Assembly (NCBI GenBank): GCA_947474365.1
Contig: CANJIU010000004.1
Coordinates: forward strand, 89,738 to 153,737
DNA length: 64,000 bases
Origin: Opitutia bacterium
GTDB taxonomy: Bacteria > Verrucomicrobiota > Verrucomicrobiia > Opitutales > Opitutaceae
Reading direction: 5' to 3'
Positions 16,916 through 25,267 of the stretch are shown here, one piece after another; positions within the stretch are counted from its first letter, which is position 1; every line of letters starts with the position of its first letter. The translations under genes were made by a program, and so were the position numbers. Below the pieces are notes generated by a model. That model searched no databases and was not told the DNA's origin. It saw only the letters and a program-made list of their open reading frames with translations.

Positions 16916-19900
16916 TCACCACGTTCCCTTGATGCCCATCGTCCAGAGCGAAGCGTAGTCAATGCGCTGGCGGAACTGGGCGTGTTCCGGCGTGTTCGGC
17001 CCGCGAATCTCGGTGTCTTCCGTCGCGTCTCCGAAGTTGCGCAGGTTCACAAACAACCCGACTCGCTTCCAGAAATAGTATTCGCCGAGCACGTCGATAT
17101 AGAGCCGCTTGGAGGAATAATTAAACGTTCCGGGCTCGATCCCCACCCCCGTGACCGGCGCATTGCGCTGGCGGCCGCGATAGTTCCAATTCACGCGCGC
17201 GTTCCATTTTTCCCGCGTCAGACTGACGCCCCAGCTTCCGCTGCGGGAGATGAATCCGGCCAGGGAGGCGGTTTCGTCGCCGAGAAGCCGCTGCGCGCTG
17301 CCATTGGCAAAAACCTGGACCCCGCGCGCCCAGGCGGGAAGAAACGTGAGCGCCTGCTTGTAGCTGAAATCAACACCCTCCATCCGCACCGGGCTGCTCA
17401 GGTTCCGCTGGGTCGCGACGTCATAGGGAGCGTAAAGCGAGGCATCGAGGTCGTACTGCGCCAGAAACGCCGGGGTGGCATTGAAGACGGTGGCACCGAA
17501 GAAATTATTGATCTCGCGGCGGAAGCCACCGATCGAAACCTGACCGACGCCTTGGAAGTACCGCTCGATCCGCAGGGAGAAGGTCTCCGCCTGCCAGGCC
17601 TTGATCGCCGAGTTGTTGACCACGATCTGGTTATTGTTCGCCGCCGGCAAGGCGGTGTCAGGGAGGGTGATCCCACCCGTGTATTGGCTGAAGTCGGGCC
17701 GCCCAGTGGACTGGAAATAGGCGGCGCGGGCGATCCAGTTTTCGTTGACTGAGTAGCTCGCATTCAGGCTGGGGAAGAGGCGTAAATACTCATTTTCCGT
17801 GTGCGCGCCCCGGTCGATGAACGTAAGCTGCGACACACCGAGAGCATTGGTGGTCGGAACGATGAGGGCCGGAGTACCGTTGGCGGCGCGCACGATTTGG
17901 CCGCCCGCCGTGCGCTGGTAATTGCGCGTCGGGTCGTTGAGCGGTCCGGCGGCCTTGACGTTGGTCTGCTCCGCCCGCACCCCGCCAACCAGTTTCAACC
18001 GACGATCAAAAAAGGCGACGTCACCGCGGAGATAGAGAGCGGAGACAAGTTCCTCCGAAATTCTCGAGCCCGCGACCAGGTTGCGGTAGGTAGTATTGTC
18101 GTTCACCGAAAACTGCGACGGGTTCGCGACATAATTTTCATAGAACTTGCGATTGCTGATGGTCTGCAATTGGGGAAAACCAAAAGGCAAGATGCGCTGC
18201 GAATAGATTGGGTCGAAAAACGGCACGGCCCCATCGTCGCTGCCGACGGGAGTCGTACTCGCCCGGCCATCGCGCCCGGCATAGTTGTAGGTGATGTTTC
18301 CACCCCGGTAATCGCGCAATGACTGCCGCAGGTCGTACCCGGTTTTCAGGGTGAAGGGGATCGAAGTGAAGAAGTCCCGGCGGAGGTTGCCGTAGGTCGT
18401 GCGCTGCAGATCGTAGGTACGGTCCGCCTGGCGCGTCGCTGAAGCGATGGCATAGGTGCCAAGATTATAGGGATCGATCGGGGCGCCCGTCGTCCCATCG
18501 GTGACCGTGATGCGGCGGGGCCGGAGATAGAAAATATCATCGAAGGCAATCGTCACTCCCGTGCGCTGCGCGGTGACCACCCGAAAATAGCCCTGATCGG
18601 TGTCACGGTTGTAGTCGCTTTGCTGGGAATGCCCGACGCCGAAATCGGACTTCCACACCGGACCGTCGTGCCGCCAGATAAATGTCGGCATATAAGTGCG
18701 GTTGAAGCGGTTTCTCTCCTGATGCGCCGTGGTCAGGGTGCCCGCACCGAGCGCACCGCGGGTGGAGAACGGCGTGAAATCGCCCGGGAGCACACGGACC
18801 GTGTTGAAGGTCACGTTCGAGACGAGGAAACGGCCGTCAAAGGACGAATATTGGAAGCCAAACGTGAAGCGATCCTTCGGCGTCAACCGATAGTCAATCG
18901 AAGCTCCCAGCGCGCGCCGGGTCGTCACCTTTGGCGCGTCCTGGATGAGGTATTGGGAAAGATACGGTTTGTCGGGGGTCGTATTGGGGAAAGCCGCCCC
19001 GTTGGTGGCGGTGTTGGCCCCGCGCCAGACGGTCTGCGCATTGTCCTGCGGCGAATAATTGGTCGAAATGCCGGCCGACAGCGTGTATCCGAAATTTTTA
19101 TTCACCGGAGCCACATAGGAAAAATCGAACCCGGGATGCACATTCGGAGTGGGGCTCGGCTTTGGACCGGGGACCTTTTTGAGGTCGCGCGCGTTGTCGC
19201 GGGTCAGCAGGTAGAGGCTCGCGTTGAGGCTCGGGCGCGAGCGCTCAAAGGCGCTGCGCGGCACCATGTTGACCGAACCGGCGAGAGACGCCCCCTGCGA
19301 ATCGGGCGTGGGGGAATAGCTCACTTCGATGCGGGAAAGATTATTGATCGAGATCATGTCCGACTGCACGGCGCGCGTGGTGATTCCTCCCGTCGCCGCC
19401 GCCGCGACACTGAAACCGTCGACCATCACCGGGACATACGCCGAAGGCACGCCGTTGATCGAAATATCACGCGCGTTGCCGCCGGTGTAGTCGATCGTGA
19501 CACCGGGCATAAACTTGATGAACTCCGCCGCGTTGCCCTCGGCGACATTGCCGTACTCCTCGGTCGACACCACGTTTTTGATGCCGGAGGCATATCGCTG
19601 CTCGTTAATCGCGAGCGCGGCGGCGTCCATCTCCCGCGTGGTTGCCACCCGAAACTCGTCCAGTTTCACCACCGTCCCGTCCGACTTTGCCGGGGCACCG
19701 ATCAGCGATATTTCGCGTTGGGTCACCTGGCCGGCCTTCACCTCCACCGCGACCGTTTGCGGCGGCAGCCCGGTGTAAAGTGTCGTCAGCCGGGCCCCGC
19801 CCGCCGGGACATTGGTCAGGCGGAACGATCCGTCCGCCTCGGAAAACGTTTCGAGGGAGGTCCCCTCCAACGTGATCCGGGCGTTCTCCACATACGCTCC

Positions 19901-20041
19901 GTTGCGGGGATTGATCACGCGCCCCTCGATCGTGCCGACACCAACAGACTGGGCGAGAGAGCATTGGGCGGCAGCCCCCAAGCCGACGACGAGCAACCAG
20001 AGGCGCACGCGCACCAACAGGAAAGAGATCGGATTTTTCAT
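16916..20041 (-). CDS. TonB-dependent receptor, tandem paralogue B2
   Basis: This 1041-residue outer-membrane receptor is a close paralogue of the receptor at 13246. The signal peptide starts MKNPISFLLVRVRLWLLVVG, followed by the CarboxypepD_reg-like domain (VGTIEGRVINPRNGAYVENARITLEGT), the plug (FIKFMPGVTIDYTGGNARDI) and a barrel ending YASLWTMGIKGTW. Differences between the two copies cluster in the extracellular and mid-barrel segments, for example the region after NVHPGFDFSYVAPVNK. That pattern fits divergence towards different ligands. ATG 20041 is chosen as for the paralogue. The gene faces away from the sigma factor gene at 20561, and a leader of about 180 nt shared with B1 lies just upstream. 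Confidence 0.93.
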   Translation of the reverse strand: MKNPISFLLVRVRLWLLVVGLGAAAQCSLAQSVGVGTIEGRVINPRNGAYVENARITLEGTSLETFSEADGSFRLTNVPAGGARLTTLYTGLPPQTVAVEVKAGQVTQREISLIGAPAKSDGTVVKLDEFRVATTREMDAAALAINEQRYASGIKNVVSTEEYGNVAEGNAAEFIKFMPGVTIDYTGGNARDISINGVPSAYVPVMVDGFSVAAAATGGITTRAVQSDMISINNLSRIEVSYSPTPDSQGASLAGSVNMVPRSAFERSRPSLNASLYLLTRDNARDLKKVPGPKPSPTPNVHPGFDFSYVAPVNKNFGYTLSAGISTNYSPQDNAQTVWRGANTATNGAAFPNTTPDKPYLSQYLIQDAPKVTTRRALGASIDYRLTPKDRFTFGFQYSSFDGRFLVSNVTFNTVRVLPGDFTPFSTRGALGAGTLTTAHQERNRFNRTYMPTFIWRHDGPVWKSDFGVGHSQQSDYNRDTDQGYFRVVTAQRTGVTIAFDDIFYLRPRRITVTDGTTGAPIDPYNLGTYAIASATRQADRTYDLQRTTYGNLRRDFFTSIPFTLKTGYDLRQSLRDYRGGNITYNYAGRDGRASTTPVGSDDGAVPFFDPIYSQRILPFGFPQLQTISNRKFYENYVANPSQFSVNDNTTYRNLVAGSRISEELVSALYLRGDVAFFDRRLKLVGGVRAEQTNVKAAGPLNDPTRNYQRTAGGQIVRAANGTPALIVPTTNALGVSQLTFIDRGAHTENEYLRLFPSLNASYSVNENWIARAAYFQSTGRPDFSQYTGGITLPDTALPAANNNQIVVNNSAIKAWQAETFSLRIERYFQGVGQVSIGGFRREINNFFGATVFNATPAFLAQYDLDASLYAPYDVATQRNLSSPVRMEGVDFSYKQALTFLPAWARGVQVFANGSAQRLLGDETASLAGFISRSGSWGVSLTREKWNARVNWNYRGRQRNAPVTGVGIEPGTFNYSSKRLYIDVLGEYYFWKRVGLFVNLRNFGDATEDTEIRGPNTPEHAQFRQRIDYASLWTMGIKGTW

Positions 20042-20220
20042 GAAGCATGAGACGGCTGGGCCCATGCGTCGAAAAGTGAGCGAGTTCGCGTCACCAGCGC
20101 GGGGTCAGCCGTGAAGTTTTGAGGTTTGGTTGGATTCCTCACCAGGCGGTGGGCCGCGTGACAAGGATGAGGTGCCAAAAGACAAAGCACGCCTTCCCGC
20201 CCGCACAAGCGAATTTCCGG
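20042..20220 (-). promoter_or_regulatory. Conserved leader of receptor B2
   Basis: This is the partner of the leader at 16369-16547. The two align along their full length with scattered substitutions and one patch of clear difference (the stretch around 20171-20184). Beyond 20220 the sequences are unrelated, so the duplication ended here. Conservation of a non-coding block next to genes that have diverged suggests a retained regulatory role. Confidence 0.45.
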
Positions 20221-20560
20221 ACGGCACCCGATGACGGGCGCAGCTGCCGATTGACGGTGGCGGCGACTTGACAACGTGCAGGTCGGCCTCACCTGACCGC
20301 ACCGGTTACGGTGCGGTTGGGAACCGTCAAACGAGAGATGCGCCCCCCGTTGACGAACGCCGAGCGCTCGTTGTGACAAGAGGCGAGATGTGAACACGGA
20401 TCGGTTGGTGATCCGGATTGAAAGGAACGACGGTTTCCGAATCGCCACCGGCCGGCGCTGGAAAGGTTCGTTTCTTCAATCAAAAACCCGAAACCGACCC
20501 AACGTCGCACTTGAGAGTTGAACGTCGTGCGAGGGGTGTTGACCGTCCTCGCCTCAGTCC
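20221..20560. other. Divergent intergenic gap between receptor B2 and the sigma factor
   Basis: This 340-nt gap holds no gene that I can support. A perfect 8-bp inverted repeat, ACCGCACC at 20296-20303 and GGTGCGGT at 20310-20317, could be an operator or hairpin. A TTGACA hexamer occurs near 20275 but has no convincing -10 partner. Confidence 0.35.
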
Positions 20561-21160
20561 ATGAGCGACGCATCGCGATCTCCTGAATCCCCGCCGGGCG
20601 AAATCACTCTCCTGCTCCAGCAGGCCGACCAGGGCGATTTGCAGGCGGCAGACCGCATCCTCCCGCTCGTCTACGACGCGTTGCGCAAGCTCGCCGCGGC
20701 GAAAATGGCCCGTGAATCCGCCGCTCAGACACTCCAGCCGACCGCCCTGGTGCATGAGGCGTGGCTACGGCTCGGAGGCGAAGCCCAACCCAACTGGAAG
20801 AGTCGCGCTCAATTTTTCGCGGCCGCCGCCGAAGCCATGCGGCGTATCCTGATCGATCATGCACGTCGCCGCCGCGCCGTCCGCCATGGGGGTGAGCTCG
20901 AGAAAGTCAGCGCGAACGCCACCGGCTTCGACATCGCGGCGCCGGCGAATGACGCTGAACTCCTGCTCCTGCATGAGGCGCTCGACGCTCTCGCGGCGCA
21001 CGATGCCCGCAAGGCCGAGCTGGTGAAGCTCCATTATTTCGTCGGCCTCAACCTGCCGCAAATCGCGGAAATATTTGAGATCTCTCCGCGCACCGCCGAC
21101 CGCGACTGGGCCTTTGCCCGGGCCTGGCTGTTCAATGAGATCGAGCGGTTGCGAAAATGA
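20561..21160 (+). CDS. RNA polymerase sigma factor, ECF-like, Ser/Thr-kinase-associated type
   Basis: The protein has 199 residues and the two-domain layout of group IV sigma factors. The sigma2 region (about residues 15-110) includes LVYDALRKLAAAKMA, LQPTALVHEAWLRL and AAAAEAMRRILIDHARRRR. The sigma4 region (about 125-195) includes ELVKLHYFVGLNLPQIAEIFEIS and RTADRDWAFARAWLF as the helix-turn-helix. The PTALVHEAWLRL and MRRILIDHAR motifs are hallmarks of the TIGR02999-like sigma factors common in Planctomycetes, Verrucomicrobiota and Acidobacteria, which often sit beside large Ser/Thr kinases. That is the case here, with the kinase starting 289 nt downstream on the same strand. The kinase may control the factor, or the factor may drive the kinase gene. 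Confidence 0.9.
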   Translation: MSDASRSPESPPGEITLLLQQADQGDLQAADRILPLVYDALRKLAAAKMARESAAQTLQPTALVHEAWLRLGGEAQPNWKSRAQFFAAAAEAMRRILIDHARRRRAVRHGGELEKVSANATGFDIAAPANDAELLLLHEALDALAAHDARKAELVKLHYFVGLNLPQIAEIFEISPRTADRDWAFARAWLFNEIERLRK

Positions 21161-21449
21161 TCCCGAGGCGGCGCAGGCGCGAGAACGTCATTCCCGCGTA
21201 GCGGCGAGCGTCCCTGCCTGCCGAAAAAAATGCCGATGGCATGTCGAGTTTGGCGACCGGATCTCGCGCTAAGGGGCATGACACTGCTACTCCCATGACC
21301 TGCGCACCCCTCCTACTCTGGCATACCCCGCGTTGCCGCCATCCGATAGCACAGGCGGCCCTTGCCACTCCCGAGGACGTCCCGCAACCTCACTTTCATT
21401 CCACCTCAACCGCCGCTGCTGAAGTTCTCAATCGCGGCATCCTCTCCTC

Positions 21450-24400
21450 ATGAACCGTGACGACGAAGTGTTCGGTGGTGCGCTCACCCTGCCCGAAGCC
21501 GAGCGCGCTGCATATTTGGAAAAAGCCTGCTGGGGCGACGGGGAACTCCGTGACCGGGTCGTGGCGTTGTTGCGCGGCCATGAACGAGCGCGGAACTTTC
21601 TCACCGCCCCGTTGACGCGTCTGGTCGAAGCCACCCCCGAGGAAAAACCCAGCGACAAGATCGGCCGCTACAAACTCCTGGAAAAAATCGGCGAAGGCGG
21701 TTGCGGCGTGGTGTGGATGGCCGAACAGGAAGTGCCCGTCCGCCGCCGCGTCGCGCTCAAGGTGATCAAGCTCGGGATGGATACCAAGGCCGTCGTCGCC
21801 CGCTTCGAGGCCGAGCGTCAGGCGCTGGCGCTGATGGACCATCCGAACATCGCCAAGGTCTTCGACGCCGGCACGACCGACACCGGACGGCCGTTCTTCG
21901 TGATGGAGCTCGTGCGCGGTATTCCGATCACGCGTTATTGCGACGACAACAACCTCCCCACCGAGCAGCGGCTGCAACTGTTCATCTCGGTCTGTCACGC
22001 GATCCAACACGCGCACCAGAAGGGGATCATCCATCGCGACATCAAACCGTCGAACGTCCTCGTCGCGCAGCACGACGAAATCGCCGTGGCGAAGGTGATC
22101 GACTTCGGCATCGCCAAGGCGACGCAAGGCCGGCTCACCGACTCGACGGTGTTCACCGCGTTTGAGCAATTCATCGGCACGCCGGCCTACATGAGCCCCG
22201 AGCAGGCCGAGTTCAGCGGGCTCGATGTCGACACCCGCAGCGACGTCTATTCGCTCGGCGTCCTCCTCTACGAGTTGCTTACCGGCAAACCGCCCTTCGA
22301 TCCCAAGAGCATGCAACAAGCCGGCCTCGACGAGATCCGCCGGATCATCCGCGAGGTGGAACCCCCGCGACCCTCCACGCGACTGAGCACCCTGGCGCTC
22401 TCGGATCGCACCGTGCTCGCCAAACTCCGGGGCACGCTGCCCACACAACTCACGACGCAGATCAGCGGCGACCTCGACTGGATCGTGATGAAGTCGCTCG
22501 AGAAAAACCGCGCGCGCCGCTACGAAAGCGCGAGCGCATTCGCCCTCGATGTGGCCCGTCATCTGAGCAACGAGGCGGTCGTGGCCCGCCCGCCCAGCAC
22601 CGGGTATCTGCTCCAAAAACTGATCCGCCGCCACCGGGTCGCCTTTGCGACCGCGGCCGCGATTGGCGTCGTCCTCGCGCTCGGCGCCACGGTCAGCACC
22701 TGGCAGGCGATTCGCGCCACGCGAGCGGAGCGGATCGCGACGGCCGCCGAGCAGACCGCGGTGCGCGGCGAACAGGAACAGAGCCGGCTGCGCGAGGCCG
22801 CCCAGCGCGCGCAGGCCACCGAGTCCGAACTCCGCACCCAAGCGGAGGCCGAGCGGCTCGCGGCGCGCCGCCGGGCCTACGTGAGCGACATGAACGTCCT
22901 GCAACAGTCCCTCGCCGCCGACAACCTCGGGCGCGCGCAGCAATTGCTCGACCGCCAGCAGCCGAAAGCGGGCGAGGTCGATCTGCGCGGCTGGGAGTGG
23001 CGTTACCTGTGGCAATACTGCCGGAACGATGCCACCTCCGTGCTCACGAACGAGCCGATGATGGAAGCACGCCTGGCGGTTTCGGCTGACGGTGAATGGC
23101 TCGCCACCGCGCAGTCATCGCCCGACACCGTGAAGCTGTGGAATCTGCGCACCCGGCAGTCCACCACCGTGCCCCTGCCGGAAAACTGCACCTGGCCGGT
23201 GATCGCGTTTGTGCCGCACGAGCCCTGGCTCATGATCGGATGGCAGGTGGGCAAGGATTTCAGAAACCAGCGAGGTGGCTTCCGGATCTGGAATTTCGTC
23301 ACCCAACAGGTGGTGAAGGAGGAGTCGATCTTCTTCGGCCCGAACCAGATCACGATCGCCGAAGACGGAAAGAGCTTCGTCAGCCTGCACTCGGGCTCCG
23401 GCTGGGCGAACATGGGGCGGCTGTCCACGTTTGATCGATTCCAGCGCCATCACTACAGTCGCTCCGGACCACACGTGATGACGCGTGATCTGAAACTCGC
23501 CGCGCGGCAAGTGGAAGGAGGCGTGCTGACGGTCGAGGACTATTCCGAGAACAAAATCAGCAATGTCAGCGGCTCGACGCCCACTCCGATCCGGACGAAG
23601 TGGAAAAGCCCGCCGGCGCAGGGACGACTCACGAGCCTCGCGTTTTCCCACGACGGAAAACTATTGGCCGCTGCCCGCGACAACCTGGCATCCACCATCA
23701 CGCTGTTCGAGGCCGAGACCGGGCGAGAGATCGGCACGATGACCGGACATGGCTCTTACGTGAACGCGATGGTGTTCCTGCGGGACGGCAAGACGCTTGC
23801 GACGGGCGCGGCCGATCAGACCATCCGGATCTGGGACGTGGAGACGCGGACGCTCCGGCGCACGTTGCGCGGGCACACGCGGCCGGTGACCGACCTCGTG
23901 CTGTTGCCCAACACCAACACGCTGGTCAGTTCTTCGGGTGATGGCACCGTGCGCTTCTGGGACACGATGGCCACGCGGTCGCCCGCGCATTTCCAGATCA
24001 ATGGAAAGTTTGGCGCCAGATGGTATTTCACCCAAGACAGCCAGTCGATCGTGGCGAACGAAGACGCCAACAAAGTGGTGCGTTTCCACGGCCGGCAGTT
24101 TCGCGAACGGACCCAGTTGGGCGGTCCGGAGCCGCTCCTGGCGTTGTGTATGGCGAACGAAGCGCCCCTTTTCGCGGGCTTGCAGTTCGATGGAAAAGGC
24201 ACGGGCAAGGGCATGGTCCAGATCTGGAACTACGAGCTGGGCGAAAAACTGCGGGAAATCCCTGCCCCCGAGGAAGCGGCCGTTCCCGTCGCATTCACCG
24301 AACAGGGAAAGAAACTGCTGCTGGAGTATTGGGACAAAAATGAGGCTCTGCGCGGCTTGGCCGAATGGGACGTCACGACCGGAAAAAAACTCCGGAGCTG

Positions 24401-24983
24401 GCCGCGCGCCACCACGCAGGGATTGCCGGTCGTCTCGGACGATGGCCGCCAGTGTCTCATCCGACCGACGAATGTCATCGGCCAGTATCCCTTCAGTTAC
24501 GAGGGCGAGTTGGTGATCCCGCACGATGCCCCGTGTTCGATCATCGACCTGACCACGGGCGTCGAACGCAAAATCGAGGGGATGCAGGCGGGCTTCCGAC
24601 CTGCGCGTTTTTCCCGTGACGGACAGTTCTTCGTCGCGCCGACGGGAACGTCGCTGTCGGTGTGGGACACAAAGACGTTTCAAGTGGTGAAAACCGTTAC
24701 GGCCAATGGTTCCGTCCACGTGCCGCAAGGCGCACTCTTTTCCCCCGATGGCGGGCGAGTGGTGGCGGTGGCCAGCGGCGCCGAGGCCGTGCGCTTCTGG
24801 GATTATCTCAGCGGCGAACAAGTGCTCAGCCTGCCCGTGCCCGGCGCGAAGCTGGCGGACGCCGCATTTTCGCCGGACGGGAATTGGCTGGGCGCGGTGG
24901 GGAGAGCAGGTGGACTGTACCTCTGGCGCGCGCCCTCGTGGGCGGAGATCGAGGCGGCCGAAAAATCGGAGGCGAAACGTTGA
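21450..24983 (+). CDS. Membrane Ser/Thr protein kinase with WD40 repeat tail
   Basis: The protein has 1177 residues. Residues 1-65 are a helical lead-in common to planctomycete-type kinases. Residues about 73-340 are a Hanks-type kinase with the glycine loop GEGGCG (81-86), Lys104 in VALKVIK, HRDIKPSN (195-202) and DFG (218-220). All catalytic residues are present, so it should be active. A transmembrane helix follows near 397-417 (VAFATAAAIGVVLALGATV), then a coiled, Glu/Arg/Ala-rich stretch (about 420-475) and about 650 residues of WD40-type blades outside the cytoplasm (SLAFSHDGKLLAAAR, VNAMVFLRDGKTLATGAADQTIRIWD). The WD40 tail is probably a sensor or protein-binding platform. It is paired with the sigma factor upstream. 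Confidence 0.92.
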   Translation: MNRDDEVFGGALTLPEAERAAYLEKACWGDGELRDRVVALLRGHERARNFLTAPLTRLVEATPEEKPSDKIGRYKLLEKIGEGGCGVVWMAEQEVPVRRRVALKVIKLGMDTKAVVARFEAERQALALMDHPNIAKVFDAGTTDTGRPFFVMELVRGIPITRYCDDNNLPTEQRLQLFISVCHAIQHAHQKGIIHRDIKPSNVLVAQHDEIAVAKVIDFGIAKATQGRLTDSTVFTAFEQFIGTPAYMSPEQAEFSGLDVDTRSDVYSLGVLLYELLTGKPPFDPKSMQQAGLDEIRRIIREVEPPRPSTRLSTLALSDRTVLAKLRGTLPTQLTTQISGDLDWIVMKSLEKNRARRYESASAFALDVARHLSNEAVVARPPSTGYLLQKLIRRHRVAFATAAAIGVVLALGATVSTWQAIRATRAERIATAAEQTAVRGEQEQSRLREAAQRAQATESELRTQAEAERLAARRRAYVSDMNVLQQSLAADNLGRAQQLLDRQQPKAGEVDLRGWEWRYLWQYCRNDATSVLTNEPMMEARLAVSADGEWLATAQSSPDTVKLWNLRTRQSTTVPLPENCTWPVIAFVPHEPWLMIGWQVGKDFRNQRGGFRIWNFVTQQVVKEESIFFGPNQITIAEDGKSFVSLHSGSGWANMGRLSTFDRFQRHHYSRSGPHVMTRDLKLAARQVEGGVLTVEDYSENKISNVSGSTPTPIRTKWKSPPAQGRLTSLAFSHDGKLLAAARDNLASTITLFEAETGREIGTMTGHGSYVNAMVFLRDGKTLATGAADQTIRIWDVETRTLRRTLRGHTRPVTDLVLLPNTNTLVSSSGDGTVRFWDTMATRSPAHFQINGKFGARWYFTQDSQSIVANEDANKVVRFHGRQFRERTQLGGPEPLLALCMANEAPLFAGLQFDGKGTGKGMVQIWNYELGEKLREIPAPEEAAVPVAFTEQGKKLLLEYWDKNEALRGLAEWDVTTGKKLRSWPRATTQGLPVVSDDGRQCLIRPTNVIGQYPFSYEGELVIPHDAPCSIIDLTTGVERKIEGMQAGFRPARFSRDGQFFVAPTGTSLSVWDTKTFQVVKTVTANGSVHVPQGALFSPDGGRVVAVASGAEAVRFWDYLSGEQVLSLPVPGAKLADAAFSPDGNWLGAVGRAGGLYLWRAPSWAEIEAAEKSEAKR

Positions 24984-25000
24984 TTGGTCGTCGAAAAGGC

Positions 25001-25079
25001 AGGGACGGATCTCCGAGCCGTCCGCAAAATCGGTGGGAATCTCGGTACGAAGAACCGGACGCCTCGGAGAGGCGTCCCT
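25001..25079. repeat. Family 3 paired palindromic repeat
   Basis: The left arm (25001-25023, AGGGACGGATCTCCGAGCCG...) and right arm (25057-25079, GGACGCCTCGGAGAGGCGTC...) are inverted near-copies. Each arm is itself a palindrome. The element lies downstream of the kinase stop. Confidence 0.7.
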
Positions 25080-25267
25080 ACCGTCCGGAAGAATTCTGCC
25101 TCATGAATTAGCGAAGATTAGCGGTTAACCCACTGCTGAATTTAGGATGAAAGAAGAATTCAGAAACATACCCGCCCACCGTCCGCTACGGCTTCTGCCA
25201 ACATTAATCTCCTTCGCTGGCGGTTTCGTCCGCGAAATCGCGCGTTAGGAGAGACTCCACCATCACC

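Noticed and set aside
14131..20050. Long plus-strand frames antisense to the tandem receptors
   Set aside because: They mirror the receptor coding bias and are repeated in both copies only because the genes are duplicated.
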